Below, in pieces: positions 35,103 to 43,930 of a stretch of DNA of 64,000 nucleotides. Under the pieces are notes generated by a model. The model was given only the letters and a program-made list of their open reading frames with translations. It did no database searches and was not told the DNA's origin. Both the position numbers and the translations under genes were made by a program. The stretch's first letter is position 1; the number at the start of each line of letters is the position of its first letter. This DNA is from CAYVQZ01 sp964453435 (lineage in GTDB: Bacteria > Abyssobacteria > SURF-5), in NCBI GenBank assembly GCA_964453435.1, contig CAYVQZ010000022.1:6441-70440 (forward strand). Reading direction: 5' to 3'.

Positions 35103-36113
35103 CTATCGACCTTTTCCCGCTCTGATTCGTGACACGCGCGTGAAGCCCGAACACCCGTAAATTTCCAAATTCCCGTATTTTCGGCAGAGCGCGTCTAAGA
35201 AAAGATTCACTCCAAAGGAATCGCTGGCCATATGCCCGGCAATGACAATGTTGACGTGTTGCTTTTTTGCCTCTTTCAGGTGTTCCTCGCCGATGTGCAT
35301 GCCGACAATCGTGCCCACCCCGGCTTGCACGAGTTTCTCGAATGCTTGCTTTGAGCCTCCCGTGCCGCCCGTCATGTCAACAAATATCTTGCCGACCCTG
35401 TTGCCCGGGCTTCCCGCCAGAATTCGCGGACCTGCGTTGTATAAGGCCCGCTCGCGGTATTCCGGCAGTTCCAGCAGAAAATCGACTATTTCAGACAAAA
35501 AAACCGGCTTGAGCCGATCAAATTCTTTCTGCAGAAAACGGGTCACACCATTGTCTGCCGGCGTGTGAACGCATGCGAACGGTAAATCAAGCAAGCGGGC
35601 AGCGTCGACAGCGCGCGTATGATTTACGGGGAGAACCTTCCGCTCGACCTCCTTTATACGGTCTTCCAATATTCCTTCTGCAACATTTATCGGAACGCCA
35701 AACCTGTTCAGGATATCGGCCTGCATTTCCATGACCTCATAAAAATTGGCCATCGCCCTGCCTTCGGGATGATGGGCCAATATGAGGTCAACGGACTTTC
35801 CGTTATCGCGCAAACGGTCAGCGAGCAAAACCTCCCCGATTTCAAGATCGATACCAACAAGGAGCGACCCGACCGCGGCGCCGGGGTCGCCGAAAAGGAT
35901 TCGCGTGTCGGCGTATGGATTCGTTAATTTCTCTTTGTCGAAAAGTTCTTTCTGCTTCTGGTCGAGCTTCTCGTAGTCTTTGCGTTGTTTCTGAAGGAAG
36001 GAATCGATGAATTTTTTGCCCCTCGGGTCATTGCGTATCCCCCAATCAACAGAGAAGTTATACAATTTTCCGAGGGTTAGGGAACCTTTTCCTTGCACAT
36101 CGAATTCTACCAT
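35103..36113 (-). CDS. NIF3 / DUF34-family dinuclear-metal protein
   Basis: This 336-residue NIF3-like protein has DLILAHHPEGRAMANFYEVM (HH metal ligands) and FACVHTPADNGV. It also has DMTGGTGGSKQAFEKL and IVGMHIGEEHLKEAKKQHVNIVIAGH. The family binds two metals at the mouth of a toroid; its biochemical role is debated. ATG 36113 is the only ATG candidate. However, a near-consensus promoter (36104-36132) places it between -35 and -10. A transcript from there would need GTG 36098 (5 nt past the -10) or a later start. Similarity to the family begins around SLTLGKLYN, which fits the shorter form. Confidence 0.88.
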   Translation of the reverse strand: MVEFDVQGKGSLTLGKLYNFSVDWGIRNDPRGKKFIDSFLQKQRKDYEKLDQKQKELFDKEKLTNPYADTRILFGDPGAAVGSLLVGIDLEIGEVLLADRLRDNGKSVDLILAHHPEGRAMANFYEVMEMQADILNRFGVPINVAEGILEDRIKEVERKVLPVNHTRAVDAARLLDLPFACVHTPADNGVTRFLQKEFDRLKPVFLSEIVDFLLELPEYRERALYNAGPRILAGSPGNRVGKIFVDMTGGTGGSKQAFEKLVQAGVGTIVGMHIGEEHLKEAKKQHVNIVIAGHMASDSFGVNLFLDALCRKYGNLEIYGCSGFTRVSRIRAGKGR

Positions 36114-36132
36114 AAAATCGGCTTTTTGTCAA
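36104..36132 (-). promoter_or_regulatory. Near-consensus sigma-70 promoter at the NIF3 gene start
   Basis: On the minus strand: -35 TTGACA (36127-36132), 17-nt spacer, -10 TAGAAT (36104-36109). The expected start site falls at or next to the in-frame GTG 36098, so this may drive a leaderless NIF3-dnaG-rpoD message separate from the heat-shock operon. Confidence 0.65.
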
Positions 36133-36161
36133 ACAGACCGGCCGGTATGTTTTTAATATTA

Positions 36162-36506
36162 TTAACCTGGAGGCCAACTTAATTTGCGGCCCCCGAGCAA
36201 ATGGGCATGGAGATGGAATATCGACTGGCCACCGTCTTTGTTACAATTTATTACAATCCGGTAGCCTTTCTCGGTCAGGCTCTCGTTTTCGGCAAGTTGA
36301 CGGCAGGCGAGCAGAAGACCCGAGAGCAGTCCCGTATCGGTTTCCTTAACATCGTTAAACGTTGCCACATGGTTCCTGGGGACCACCAGAATATGGGTGG
36401 GCGCTTGTGGCTGGGTGTCGCGAAAACCCACAAATGATTCGCTTTGATACACAATGTCAGATTTGATTTCTCCGGTTGCTATTTTGCAGAAAATGCATTC
36501 CGCCAT
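36162..36506 (-). CDS. HIT-family nucleotide-binding hydrolase (HinT type)
   Basis: This 114-residue protein has the N-terminal CIFCKIATGEI with a CxxC, and VPRNHVATFND. The catalytic histidine triad is HLHAHLLGGRKL. HinT-type proteins hydrolyse nucleoside 5'-phosphoramidates; cellular roles are broad. Upstream frame extends to 36542, but ATG 36506 has AGGAGG at proper spacing. It follows mtaB (the starts and ends overlap the upstream gene only in the longer reading) within the heat-shock to rpoD run. Confidence 0.93.
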   Translation of the reverse strand: MAECIFCKIATGEIKSDIVYQSESFVGFRDTQPQAPTHILVVPRNHVATFNDVKETDTGLLSGLLLACRQLAENESLTEKGYRIVINCNKDGGQSIFHLHAHLLGGRKLSWPPG

Positions 36507-36528
36507 CGCGCATACCTCCTTGTCTCGG

Positions 36529-37836
36529 TTATTCAATTGCATTTGCTATTGCCATGCCCGATTCTTCGTCCACTTTGATTATGCGAGCCAGGAAAATGGT
36601 GTTTAACCGGTCCGGGGAAGTATCGAGCACTTTGACTCGAATATAGTTTGAAGTCACTCCCGTGCAGGATGTTCCGTTTCCTGCACAGGTTTCGGCGAGA
36701 ACGGCAAGCGTCTTTCCAATGAATCGACGTTTATAGTTTTGCGATGCGCGTTCACCGATTCCGAGCAATTGCCTGGCGCGTGAACTGCTGGTTGCAGATG
36801 GAACGGGGGGTTGCATCGTTGCAGCTCGGGTACCCGGCCGCGGCGAGTAACGAAAGACGTGAACCTTTGCGAATTCAAGTTCGCTTACCGCATCGCACGT
36901 GTGTTGAAATTCTTCTTCACCTTCTCCGGGGAAACCGACGATGACGTCCGTTGTCACGCCAACCCCGGGAATCCTTCGCCTGATTTCACCAACTCTCCGA
37001 AGGAAACCATCACGTGAATACTTACGCCCCATTTTTTGCAGTATTATCTCGTCGCCGCTTTGAAGCGGAACATGAAGATGGTGGCAAAGCCTTTGTGACC
37101 GGGCAATAAATTCGAGCAGCTCGTCCGAAATCTCATTGATTTCGATGGAACTCAGCCTAATTCGCTCGATTCCGCACTCGCGCTCCGCCCGCTCGAGAAG
37201 CGCGAGCAGCGAGTCTCGACTGGATTCGCGTCCGTAGAAGCCGAGATGGATGCCCGTGAGCACGACTTCCTTGTATCCTTTGGCAGCCAGATTGTTGATT
37301 GCGGCAATGATTTTGTCTGGTTTCTCGCTCCAGAGTTTCGGGCGAACGAGCGGAACAATGCAATACGAGCAGAAGCAATCGCAGCCGTCCTGTATCTTCA
37401 AGAACGCCCTGGTATGTTCGGCGAAGTATGACTGCCCGGCCGTCATCCGCGCGCCAGCCCCATGCATGAGGCCGGCTTGGGCCAGAAAGGAGGCGAGAGC
37501 GGAGAAATCGCGGGGCTGCGCCACGATGTCGGCGCCCGGAATTGACCCGGAAGACCCGATTGTTTCGCTCGCATGACAGCCCGTGACGACGATTGCGGCC
37601 CCGGGGTTTTCCCGTTTCGCCCTGCGGAGCGCCTTGCGAAACTTGGCGGCGGCGGCGGCGGTCACGGTGCAGGTGTTTATGACAATCAGGTCAGGGCGGC
37701 GGTCGCTGTTCTCGCCCGTCGGCGGCGTCGAAGGCAAGGCTTCCATGAGTCCCCATCCCCGAAGGGTTTCGCGAAGTATCTGGGAATCGCACTGATTGAC
37801 CTTGCATCCGAATGTCAGTATGCGAAACGATGCCAC
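36529..37836 (-). CDS. mtaB: tRNA t6A37 methylthiotransferase MtaB
   Basis: This 435-residue radical SAM methylthiotransferase converts t6A to ms2t6A at position 37 of ANN-decoding tRNAs. The N-terminal UPF0004 domain has three cluster cysteines (TFGCKVNQCDSQ, VINTCTVTAAA, VTGCHASE). The radical SAM site is DGCDCFCSYCIVP. VVLTGIHLGFYG and the C-terminal TRAM-like segment (TSNYIRVKVL) follow. MtaB is preferred over MiaB or RimO because of the GCKVNQ and GIHLG patterns. The start is GTG 37836 with GGGAGA upstream. It lies 3 bases after rsmE. Confidence 0.93.
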   Translation of the reverse strand: MASFRILTFGCKVNQCDSQILRETLRGWGLMEALPSTPPTGENSDRRPDLIVINTCTVTAAAAAKFRKALRRAKRENPGAAIVVTGCHASETIGSSGSIPGADIVAQPRDFSALASFLAQAGLMHGAGARMTAGQSYFAEHTRAFLKIQDGCDCFCSYCIVPLVRPKLWSEKPDKIIAAINNLAAKGYKEVVLTGIHLGFYGRESSRDSLLALLERAERECGIERIRLSSIEINEISDELLEFIARSQRLCHHLHVPLQSGDEIILQKMGRKYSRDGFLRRVGEIRRRIPGVGVTTDVIVGFPGEGEEEFQHTCDAVSELEFAKVHVFRYSPRPGTRAATMQPPVPSATSSSRARQLLGIGERASQNYKRRFIGKTLAVLAETCAGNGTSCTGVTSNYIRVKVLDTSPDRLNTIFLARIIKVDEESGMAIANAIE

Positions 37837-37839
37837 TTG

Positions 37840-38586
37840 CTAGATTTCTCCCAATTCGTACAGGACGAGCGCCGCGGCGACGATTGCGGCCGTCTCCGTT
37901 CGGAGAATAGTGCGACCGAGGGAAAAGGCCGGAACTCCTGCGTCCACAAGAAGTTTTGCCTCTTCAGGTGACAGACCCCCCTCGGGGCCGACTATAACAG
38001 CGACAGATGGTTTCTCGCTACAATCGCGTAACAAATGGTGAAGGCTTTCGCCTCGGCCCTTCTCGTCCGCCACAAGCAACTTGGTGTGTTGAGCGAGTTC
38101 TTTCGCCGCTCCTTCCAGTTCCGGATAAAGCATTATTTCCGGGATATCGCTGCGTCCGCATTGTTTCGCCGCGGCCTCGGCTATTCGCCGCAACCGGTCA
38201 AGCCGGTTGTGCATTCTCTCGTAGGCATTGCCGTATGAGGAGAACCGCATGGGAACGAACACGATTTTGCTGACACCCAGTTCCGTCAGTTTTTGAGTGA
38301 CCAAATCGGCCTTTGGCAATCGCGGGATACCCTGGACAACCATGACGTCCGCTTTCTTCGGACCGGGAGAAGGCGCACTCCGTGAAATGCGAGCGACAAC
38401 CCCGTCTTCGGTCACTCGTTCCACCTCGGCCGTGTATCGGTTTTGATTTTCGTCAACGAGTCGTATGGCGCTTCCTTTCTTGAGACGCAGAACAATCCGT
38501 CCATGGCGTGCGTCGTCGCCCACTATCGTGACAAGCTTATGGGAATCGATTTGGGACTGTCTGATGAAAAACTGTGGGATAGTCAT
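37840..38586 (-). CDS. rsmE: 16S rRNA (uracil1498-N3)-methyltransferase
   Basis: This 248-residue SPOUT-family enzyme methylates U1498 of 16S rRNA using SAM. An N-terminal PUA-like domain (1-70) precedes VQGIPRLPKADLVTQKLTELGV and RWRRI-like RLRRIAEAAAKQCGRSDIPEI. The C-terminal trefoil knot is IVGPEGGLSPEEAKLL and FSLGRTILRTETAAIVA. Length is typical. It is placed between dnaJ and mtaB as in many Gram-positive and deep-branching genomes. Confidence 0.96.
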   Translation of the reverse strand: MTIPQFFIRQSQIDSHKLVTIVGDDARHGRIVLRLKKGSAIRLVDENQNRYTAEVERVTEDGVVARISRSAPSPGPKKADVMVVQGIPRLPKADLVTQKLTELGVSKIVFVPMRFSSYGNAYERMHNRLDRLRRIAEAAAKQCGRSDIPEIMLYPELEGAAKELAQHTKLLVADEKGRGESLHHLLRDCSEKPSVAVIVGPEGGLSPEEAKLLVDAGVPAFSLGRTILRTETAAIVAAALVLYELGEI

Positions 38587-38616
38587 CAGGGAGCACTCGC
38601 ACGGTTGGAGATTCCG

Positions 38617-39723
38617 TTATGCGCCAAAAACTTCCTTAAATTTGTCCAGGAACTTCTTGGTGAGCGGGTGCGCTTCGTTGCCGCTGATTCTGGCAAATTC
38701 TTCGAGCAACTCTTTTTGACGGTCGTTCAACCTGGCCGGCGTTTCAATGATGACACGGACCAGCAGGTCTCCCCTCCCGTGGCCACGTATATGAGGCATG
38801 CCCTTGTGTTTGATCCGGAAAACTTTGTGGGTCTGCGTGCCCGGCGGAATTTTCAGCGTCACTTTCCCATCGAGAGTCGGCACCTCAAGCTGCGTGCCGA
38901 GCGCCGCTTGAGGAAACGAGATGGGCACGTTGCATGTGAGGTCGCTGTCCTCGCGATGAAAGAAGTCGTGCGGCAGGACTTTGACAAGAATATAGAGGTC
39001 CCCGGGCGTGCCGCCGCTGATTCCTGCCTCGCCCTCTCCGCGATACCGGATACGGGAGCTCGAATCGACGCCGGGCGGGATGCTTACCCGCAGTTTTCTC
39101 TGATTGCGAACCCGGCCCTCGCCCTTGCAGGCCTTGCACGGATTCTCAATGACGGTTCCCAGGCCGACGCAGCGATGACAGGTGCGTGTGATGCTGAAGA
39201 AGCCTTGCGTTTGCCTCAGTCTCCCGGCGCCTCGACAGACGGGGCAGGTCGCTCGCGAGGTTCCCGCCGATGAGCCGGCGCCGTGACATTCCTCACAGGT
39301 TTCCATTCGGGCGACGTTGATTTCTCTGTCCACACCTTCGTATGCTTCCTCGAGGGTGACCTCGAATTCATATGCTATGTCGTCCCCCCGTTGCGCCTGC
39401 GTGCGTCGCCTGGTGGTTGTGCCGCCGAAGAAGTCTTCGAAAATGTCCCCGAAAATGTCGCCAAAAGAGCCGAATCCGGAGAAATCACGGAAACCGCCAC
39501 CGACACCGGCGTGACCGAACTGGTCGTAGGTGGCGCGCTTCTCGGGGTCTATCAGAACGGCATACGCCTCGGAGATTTCTTTGAACCTTTCTTCTGACTC
39601 CTTGTTTCCGCGCGTGCGGTCGGGATGGTGCTCCATCGCGAGCTTGCGATAGGCTTTCCTTACCTCATTTTCTGAGGCGTCGCGAGATACCCCGAGGATG
39701 TCATAATAATCGCGTTTACCCAT
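38617..39723 (-). CDS. dnaJ: Chaperone DnaJ (type I Hsp40)
   Basis: This 368-residue co-chaperone stimulates DnaK ATPase activity. The J domain has AYRKLAMEHHPDRTRG (HPD), then a Gly/Phe-rich linker. Four CxxCxGxG zinc repeats follow (CEECHGAG, CPVCRGAG, CHRCVGLG, CKACKGEG). C-terminal substrate-binding domains have VSIPPGVDSSSRIRYRGEGE and GDLLVRVIIETPARL. All type I parts are present. It lies downstream of dnaK by 73 bases. Confidence 0.98.
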   Translation of the reverse strand: MGKRDYYDILGVSRDASENEVRKAYRKLAMEHHPDRTRGNKESEERFKEISEAYAVLIDPEKRATYDQFGHAGVGGGFRDFSGFGSFGDIFGDIFEDFFGGTTTRRRTQAQRGDDIAYEFEVTLEEAYEGVDREINVARMETCEECHGAGSSAGTSRATCPVCRGAGRLRQTQGFFSITRTCHRCVGLGTVIENPCKACKGEGRVRNQRKLRVSIPPGVDSSSRIRYRGEGEAGISGGTPGDLYILVKVLPHDFFHREDSDLTCNVPISFPQAALGTQLEVPTLDGKVTLKIPPGTQTHKVFRIKHKGMPHIRGHGRGDLLVRVIIETPARLNDRQKELLEEFARISGNEAHPLTKKFLDKFKEVFGA

Positions 39724-39796
39724 GCTGACTTAAAATCGACTTTCCCCCTGTTGTCCTGACCGTTTAGGCTGGCGCCGGAAAAAAACGTGTCCCGAG

Positions 39797-41716
39797 TCAG
39801 TTCTTCGGCTCTTCTTCGTCAACGACCTCGTAATCGGCATCGGCGACATTTGCCTCGCCTTCCTGCGCAGTCTCTCCTTCGGTCTGCGTTTGAGCCCCGC
39901 CTTCCGCTCCAGGCTGTTGCGCCTGCTCGTAAAGACGTTGGGCAAACTCATGGGAGACGGATGTGAGTTCCTCCATCGCTCGTTCGATTGCTCCGATATC
40001 TTCTCCGCTCATTGCCTGGCGCACCTTGTCGATTGTGGCGTTTGTTCGGTTCCGCTCGTCTTCGCTCACCTTGTCGCCCAGGTCCTTCAGCGTTTTCTCC
40101 GTGCTGTAGACAAGGGAATCCGCCTGATTCCGGGTCTCGGCCAGTTTGCGGCGGCGTTTATCTTCCTCGGCGTGTGATTCGGCCTCCGTGACCATTTTCT
40201 CGATTTCTTGTTCGGAAAGCCCGCTCGACGCCTCGATCCGGATTTTCTGTTCCTTGCCCGTTCCGAGGTCTTTGGCCGACACGTGCACGATTCCGTTCGC
40301 GTCGATGTCGAACGTCACCTCGATCTGGGGAATTCCGCGGGGGGCGGGGGGGATTCCCAGCAGATCGAACCGCCCAAGCGTGCGGTTATCGGACGCCATC
40401 TCCCGCTCGCCCTGCAAAACATGGATACTGACCGCCGTCTGACCATCCGCCGCCGTGGAGAATATCTGGCTTTTCCGCGTGGGGATGGTAGTGTTCTTGG
40501 GTATCAACTTCGTGCAAATGCCGCCGAGTGTTTCTATGCCGAGGGAAAGCGGAGTTACATCGAGCAGGAGCACGTCCTTCACATCGCCCGAAAGCACGCC
40601 CGCCTGTATGGCCGCGCCGATCGCGACGACTTCATCGGGATTCACGCCCTTATGAGGCTCCTTGCCGAACAGGTTCCTCACAAGGGATTGAACCGCAGGC
40701 ATGCGGGTTTGGCCGCCGACCAGAATGACTTCGTCGATATCGTCCGGAGAAATCCTTGCGTCCCGCAGCGCCGTGAGACATGGCTGCCTGGTGCGCTCGA
40801 TCAGGTCGTCCACGAGTTGTTCCAGCTTGGCGCGGCTCAGCGTCATGTTCAAGTGTTTGGGACCGGAAGCGTCGGCGGTGATAAAAGGAAGGTTGATATC
40901 CGTTGTCTGCGAGGTCGAAAGTTCACATTTCGCTTTTTCGGCGGCCTCTTTCAATCGTTGCAGGGCCATACGGTCAGCGCGGAGGTCGATCCCCTGTTCT
41001 CTCTTGAATTCGTCTGCGAGCCAGTCGATGATCCTCTGGTCGAAGTCATCTCCCCCGAGATGCGTGTCGCCGTTTGTGGCTTTGACCTCGAAGACGCCCT
41101 CGCCGAGTTCGAGGATGGAGATGTCAAATGTTCCTCCGCCCAGGTCGTAGACGGCTATTTTCTCGTCCTTTTTCTTGTCGAGACCGTAGGCGAGGGAGGC
41201 GGCGGTCGGTTCGTTTATTATCCGGAGAACCTCCAGTCCGGCAATCCGGCCCGCGTCTTTCGTCGCTTGTCGTTGGGCATCGTTAAAGTATGCGGGAACC
41301 GTGATGACGGCCTGGCTCACTTTCTCCCCGCTATAGTCTTCAACCGTTTCTCTCATTTTCTGGAGGATCATCGCCGATATCTCTGGAGGATTCATCGTCT
41401 TTCCGCCAACATCGACGACGACGTTGTCGCCGTCTCCCGATTTCACCTCATAGGGCACGAGTTTTTCTTCGGTGAGAACCTCGTTGTGTCTCCGACCCAT
41501 GAATCGCTTGATGGAGAAAACGGTGTTTTCGGGATTCGTGATCGCCTGCCGTTTGGCCACCGTGCCGACAAGCCGCTCGCCCCCCTTCGTAAAAGCCACT
41601 ACGGAGGGGGTGGTTCGCCCGCCCTCCGCGTTTGGCACGACAGTCGGTTCGCTCCCCTCCATGATTGCGACACACGAGTTTGTGGTTCCCAGATCGACAC
41701 CTATTACCTTACCCAT
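39797..41716 (-). CDS. dnaK: Chaperone DnaK (Hsp70)
   Basis: This 639-residue ATP-dependent chaperone has the actin-fold signatures VIGVDLGTTNSCVAIMEG, VYDLGGGTFDISIL and ILVGGQTRMPAVQ. The substrate-binding domain starts at LLLDVTPLSLGIETLGG. The C-terminal lid ends in an acidic tail (DYEVVDEEEPKN). A longer frame begins at a TTG (41725), but ATG 41716 gives the canonical MGKVIGVDLG; GGAGG lies 11 nt upstream. It is the third gene of the HrcA-controlled operon. Confidence 0.98.
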   Translation of the reverse strand: MGKVIGVDLGTTNSCVAIMEGSEPTVVPNAEGGRTTPSVVAFTKGGERLVGTVAKRQAITNPENTVFSIKRFMGRRHNEVLTEEKLVPYEVKSGDGDNVVVDVGGKTMNPPEISAMILQKMRETVEDYSGEKVSQAVITVPAYFNDAQRQATKDAGRIAGLEVLRIINEPTAASLAYGLDKKKDEKIAVYDLGGGTFDISILELGEGVFEVKATNGDTHLGGDDFDQRIIDWLADEFKREQGIDLRADRMALQRLKEAAEKAKCELSTSQTTDINLPFITADASGPKHLNMTLSRAKLEQLVDDLIERTRQPCLTALRDARISPDDIDEVILVGGQTRMPAVQSLVRNLFGKEPHKGVNPDEVVAIGAAIQAGVLSGDVKDVLLLDVTPLSLGIETLGGICTKLIPKNTTIPTRKSQIFSTAADGQTAVSIHVLQGEREMASDNRTLGRFDLLGIPPAPRGIPQIEVTFDIDANGIVHVSAKDLGTGKEQKIRIEASSGLSEQEIEKMVTEAESHAEEDKRRRKLAETRNQADSLVYSTEKTLKDLGDKVSEDERNRTNATIDKVRQAMSGEDIGAIERAMEELTSVSHEFAQRLYEQAQQPGAEGGAQTQTEGETAQEGEANVADADYEVVDEEEPKN

Positions 41717-41825
41717 TCGCCACAATGCCTCCGCTTTCCGTTCCCGTTTGTCCGAGATGTTCGCCCGCCGCTGGTTTCATTATCAGTAAACGTTTCCCTG
41801 TCCCTCTCCGCAGCAGACGCAAGGC

Positions 41826-42506
41826 TTATTCGTCCCCTCCGGATGAGCCTTCGTCCTCATGCACGTGCTCGTGAGTGCCGACGGTCACCTGGGCCGGCCT
41901 CAGCACTTTGTCATGCAGATAATATCCTTTCCGGATTTCATCCACGACCGACCCCTCGGGCTTGTTCGGAGCATACACCCGCAACAGCGCGTCGTGCTTA
42001 TTGGGATCGAATGGATGGCCCACGCTCTCGATGGGCCGAACGCCGAGCTTCTCGAGGACATCGCGAAACTGGCCGAGGATCATGTCCACTCCCTCGCGGA
42101 GCTGGGAGTTCGAATCACCATGCGTGCGTGCCGACTCCACCGCTCGTTCCAGATTGTCAACAACGGGAAGAAGTTCCTCGACAGCCCTCTCGGCTCCGTA
42201 TTTCAGAAGGTTGGCCTGGTCTTTCTGAACCCGCTTCCGGTAATTGTCAAAGTCGGCCTGGGTCCGAAGCAGGCGGTCGTAATACTCGTCCCTTTCCCGG
42301 GCCAGCCTAGCTGCTTCCTCGGGCGTTATGGAAAACGCTTCGCCGGAATTGGGTTCAACCGCTTCAGGGATTGGCCCGGTTTCCTCCGGCTCGCCTTCAA
42401 ACGCAGCATCCGCCTGCTCATTTCGGTCAGAGACTTCTCCCTCGGTTGCTTCCGCAGGGGCTCTCGTTTGGTCTTTCTTGTATTTCTGGTCTTTCTTCCT
42501 GGACAT
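41826..42506 (-). CDS. grpE: Nucleotide exchange factor GrpE
   Basis: This 226-residue GrpE releases ADP from DnaK. An acidic, disordered N-terminus (1-65) precedes the long helix (ARERDEYYDRLLRTQADFDNYRKRVQKDQ). The beta-wing has RPIESVGHPFDPNKHDALLRV, GSVVDEIRKGYYLHDKVLRPAQVTV. The ATG directly follows the hrcA stop codon (TAAATG), and GGAGG lies 9 nt upstream, inside hrcA. Order hrcA-grpE-dnaK-dnaJ is classical. Confidence 0.97.
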   Translation of the reverse strand: MSRKKDQKYKKDQTRAPAEATEGEVSDRNEQADAAFEGEPEETGPIPEAVEPNSGEAFSITPEEAARLARERDEYYDRLLRTQADFDNYRKRVQKDQANLLKYGAERAVEELLPVVDNLERAVESARTHGDSNSQLREGVDMILGQFRDVLEKLGVRPIESVGHPFDPNKHDALLRVYAPNKPEGSVVDEIRKGYYLHDKVLRPAQVTVGTHEHVHEDEGSSGGDE

Positions 42507-43586
42507 TTATTCGCCTCCGCTCAGTTCTGTCAAAACACAGCCGAGCTTGGCGGCTACGAACGCCACGAGAGAGGATGTTCGTGAATATTGCATCCTCGTC
42601 GGTCCGATCACCCCAATCGCTCCCATCGTTTTTCCGGCAATTTGGTAAGGTGAGACCACGATACTGCAGTTTCGCACATCATCTAATTGATTCTCCGACC
42701 CGATCCGGATGCACACGCCGGTCGGCCCGTCGGTGACAATACAACTCTCAAGCAATTCGTTCACTTGCCCCTTCTCGTCAAGCACCCTCAGGACCGGCCG
42801 CAGTTGGTCAAGACTCTGAAACTCGGGATGGTCAAATATTTTCTCCATTCCGTTGAGAAACACCGCCCGCTTCGGTTCCTCAAAAAGTACTCCTCGAAAC
42901 ACTTGATGGGCGAGAGCCGCCAATCGTTCGTCGAGGGGGTCTGTTGAATCGCCGAAGGGCTCAACGGAATCAAGCAGCGAGCTTATCGCCGTGACGGAGA
43001 GCGCAAACAGATTGTCATTTAGAAACGTTGTCAACTGTTCCAAAATTGACTCCGGCGTGCCCGCCGGCAAAATCGAAACGCTTGTTCGCACATCTCCCAC
43101 ATTGGTCACAAGAACCGCCAACACCTTGTTGTTCGACAGAGGAACGACTTCAAGGCGCCGAATGGTTTCCGTGTCCATTTTCGGCTCCTGAACGACGGCC
43201 GTGTAAGAGGTCAGAAAGGAGAGCACTTTTGACGAGAGAGCCATCAGGTCCTCTATTTGCTTGATCTCCGCACGATATTGCTCTTCCACACGCACTTGGT
43301 CCTGGCGATCCACCGCGCGCACTTCCATAAGGGTGTCAACATAAAACCTGTAGCCTAAATCGGTTGGTACACGGCCCGCCGAGGTGTGAGGCTGTCGCAC
43401 GTACCCCATTTCTTCGAGGTCGGCCATCGCGTTTCGGACGGTGGCGGGGCTGAGCGTCGAGCCCATCTTCTTCGCGACGGTGCGCGACCCAACTGCCTCT
43501 GCAGTTGTAATATAAGTGTTTATAATGGCTTGCAAAATTCTCCGCTGTCTTTCCGCCAAGGATGAACTTTTTTCCATCGTATCCAT
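42507..43586 (-). CDS. hrcA: Heat-inducible transcription repressor HrcA
   Basis: This 359-residue repressor binds CIRCE and is kept active by GroE. The N-terminal winged helix has RRILQAIINTYITTAEAVGSR and LSPATVRNAMADLEEMGYVRQPHTSAGRVPTD. The C-terminal GAF-like domain ends with IGVIGPTRMQYSRTSSLVAFVA. ATG 43586 is used; ATG 43577 (MEKSSS) is equally possible. The CIRCE operator lies just 9 bases upstream, so the repressor controls its own operon. Confidence 0.97.
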   Translation of the reverse strand: MDTMEKSSSLAERQRRILQAIINTYITTAEAVGSRTVAKKMGSTLSPATVRNAMADLEEMGYVRQPHTSAGRVPTDLGYRFYVDTLMEVRAVDRQDQVRVEEQYRAEIKQIEDLMALSSKVLSFLTSYTAVVQEPKMDTETIRRLEVVPLSNNKVLAVLVTNVGDVRTSVSILPAGTPESILEQLTTFLNDNLFALSVTAISSLLDSVEPFGDSTDPLDERLAALAHQVFRGVLFEEPKRAVFLNGMEKIFDHPEFQSLDQLRPVLRVLDEKGQVNELLESCIVTDGPTGVCIRIGSENQLDDVRNCSIVVSPYQIAGKTMGAIGVIGPTRMQYSRTSSLVAFVAAKLGCVLTELSGGE

Positions 43587-43595
43587 CCGCCGTTA

Positions 43596-43622
43596 TTGGC
43601 ACTCGCCAACCCAGAGTGCTAA
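43596..43622 (-). promoter_or_regulatory. CIRCE operator (HrcA binding site)
   Basis: On the minus strand: TTAGCACTC (43614-43622), nine-base spacer, GAGTGCCAA (43596-43604). The left arm is a perfect match to the CIRCE consensus TTAGCACTC-N9-GAGTGCTAA and the right arm has one change. It lies immediately downstream of the -10 box of the hrcA promoter. Confidence 0.96.
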
Positions 43623-43632
43623 GCTTCACAAA

Positions 43633-43662
43633 AGTTTATCAGAATCCCAAATATTTTGTCAA
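43633..43662 (-). promoter_or_regulatory. Promoter of the hrcA-grpE-dnaK-dnaJ operon
   Basis: On the minus strand: consensus -35 TTGACA (43657-43662), 18-nt spacer, -10 TAAACT (43633-43638). The -10 ends 10 bases before CIRCE, so bound HrcA would cover the start site. Confidence 0.85.
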
Positions 43663-43848
43663 GAGACCCAAATGGCGCACAAACCGCCTGAAACCAAGTT
43701 TTTCCGATATCATGTGCGCCGCCAGGATCGTGCCCAACCTCACGGGTACTCTCTTGCTGAGCTTTCGCGTCAGCGACGCGAGGAAGGATTACCTGAGGAG
43801 ACACGGACGCGAGCAGAAATGAGACCGGAGGAAGGATGCTCGAAATCC

Positions 43849-43878
43849 TTGACCACCGGGTATGTTTCGCGGTAGTAT
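43849..43878 (+). promoter_or_regulatory. Sigma-70-type promoter for the sulfatase-like lipoprotein gene
   Basis: -35 TTGACC (43849-43854), 18-nt spacer, -10 TAGTAT (43873-43878), about 50 bases upstream of the ATG at 43931. Confidence 0.6.
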
Positions 43879-43930
43879 GGAGTAAAGAAACCGTATTCCC
43901 TCACAGGACGAGTCCCCGGGAATTCCTCTC

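Larger units (their letters stand above)
43587..43930. other. Divergent control region between hrcA and the sulfatase-like lipoprotein gene
   Basis: This 344-base gap contains the CIRCE operator and the hrcA promoter on the minus strand and a plus-strand promoter at 43849-43878. The stretch 43670-43845 between the two promoters has no gene or structure that I can support. Confidence 0.6.

Noticed and set aside
40208..42310. 700-residue open frame on the plus strand opposite dnaK
   Set aside because: It is antisense to the dnaK-grpE genes, whose protein signatures are unambiguous. The frame has no domain pattern and is a by-product of G+C-rich codon use.
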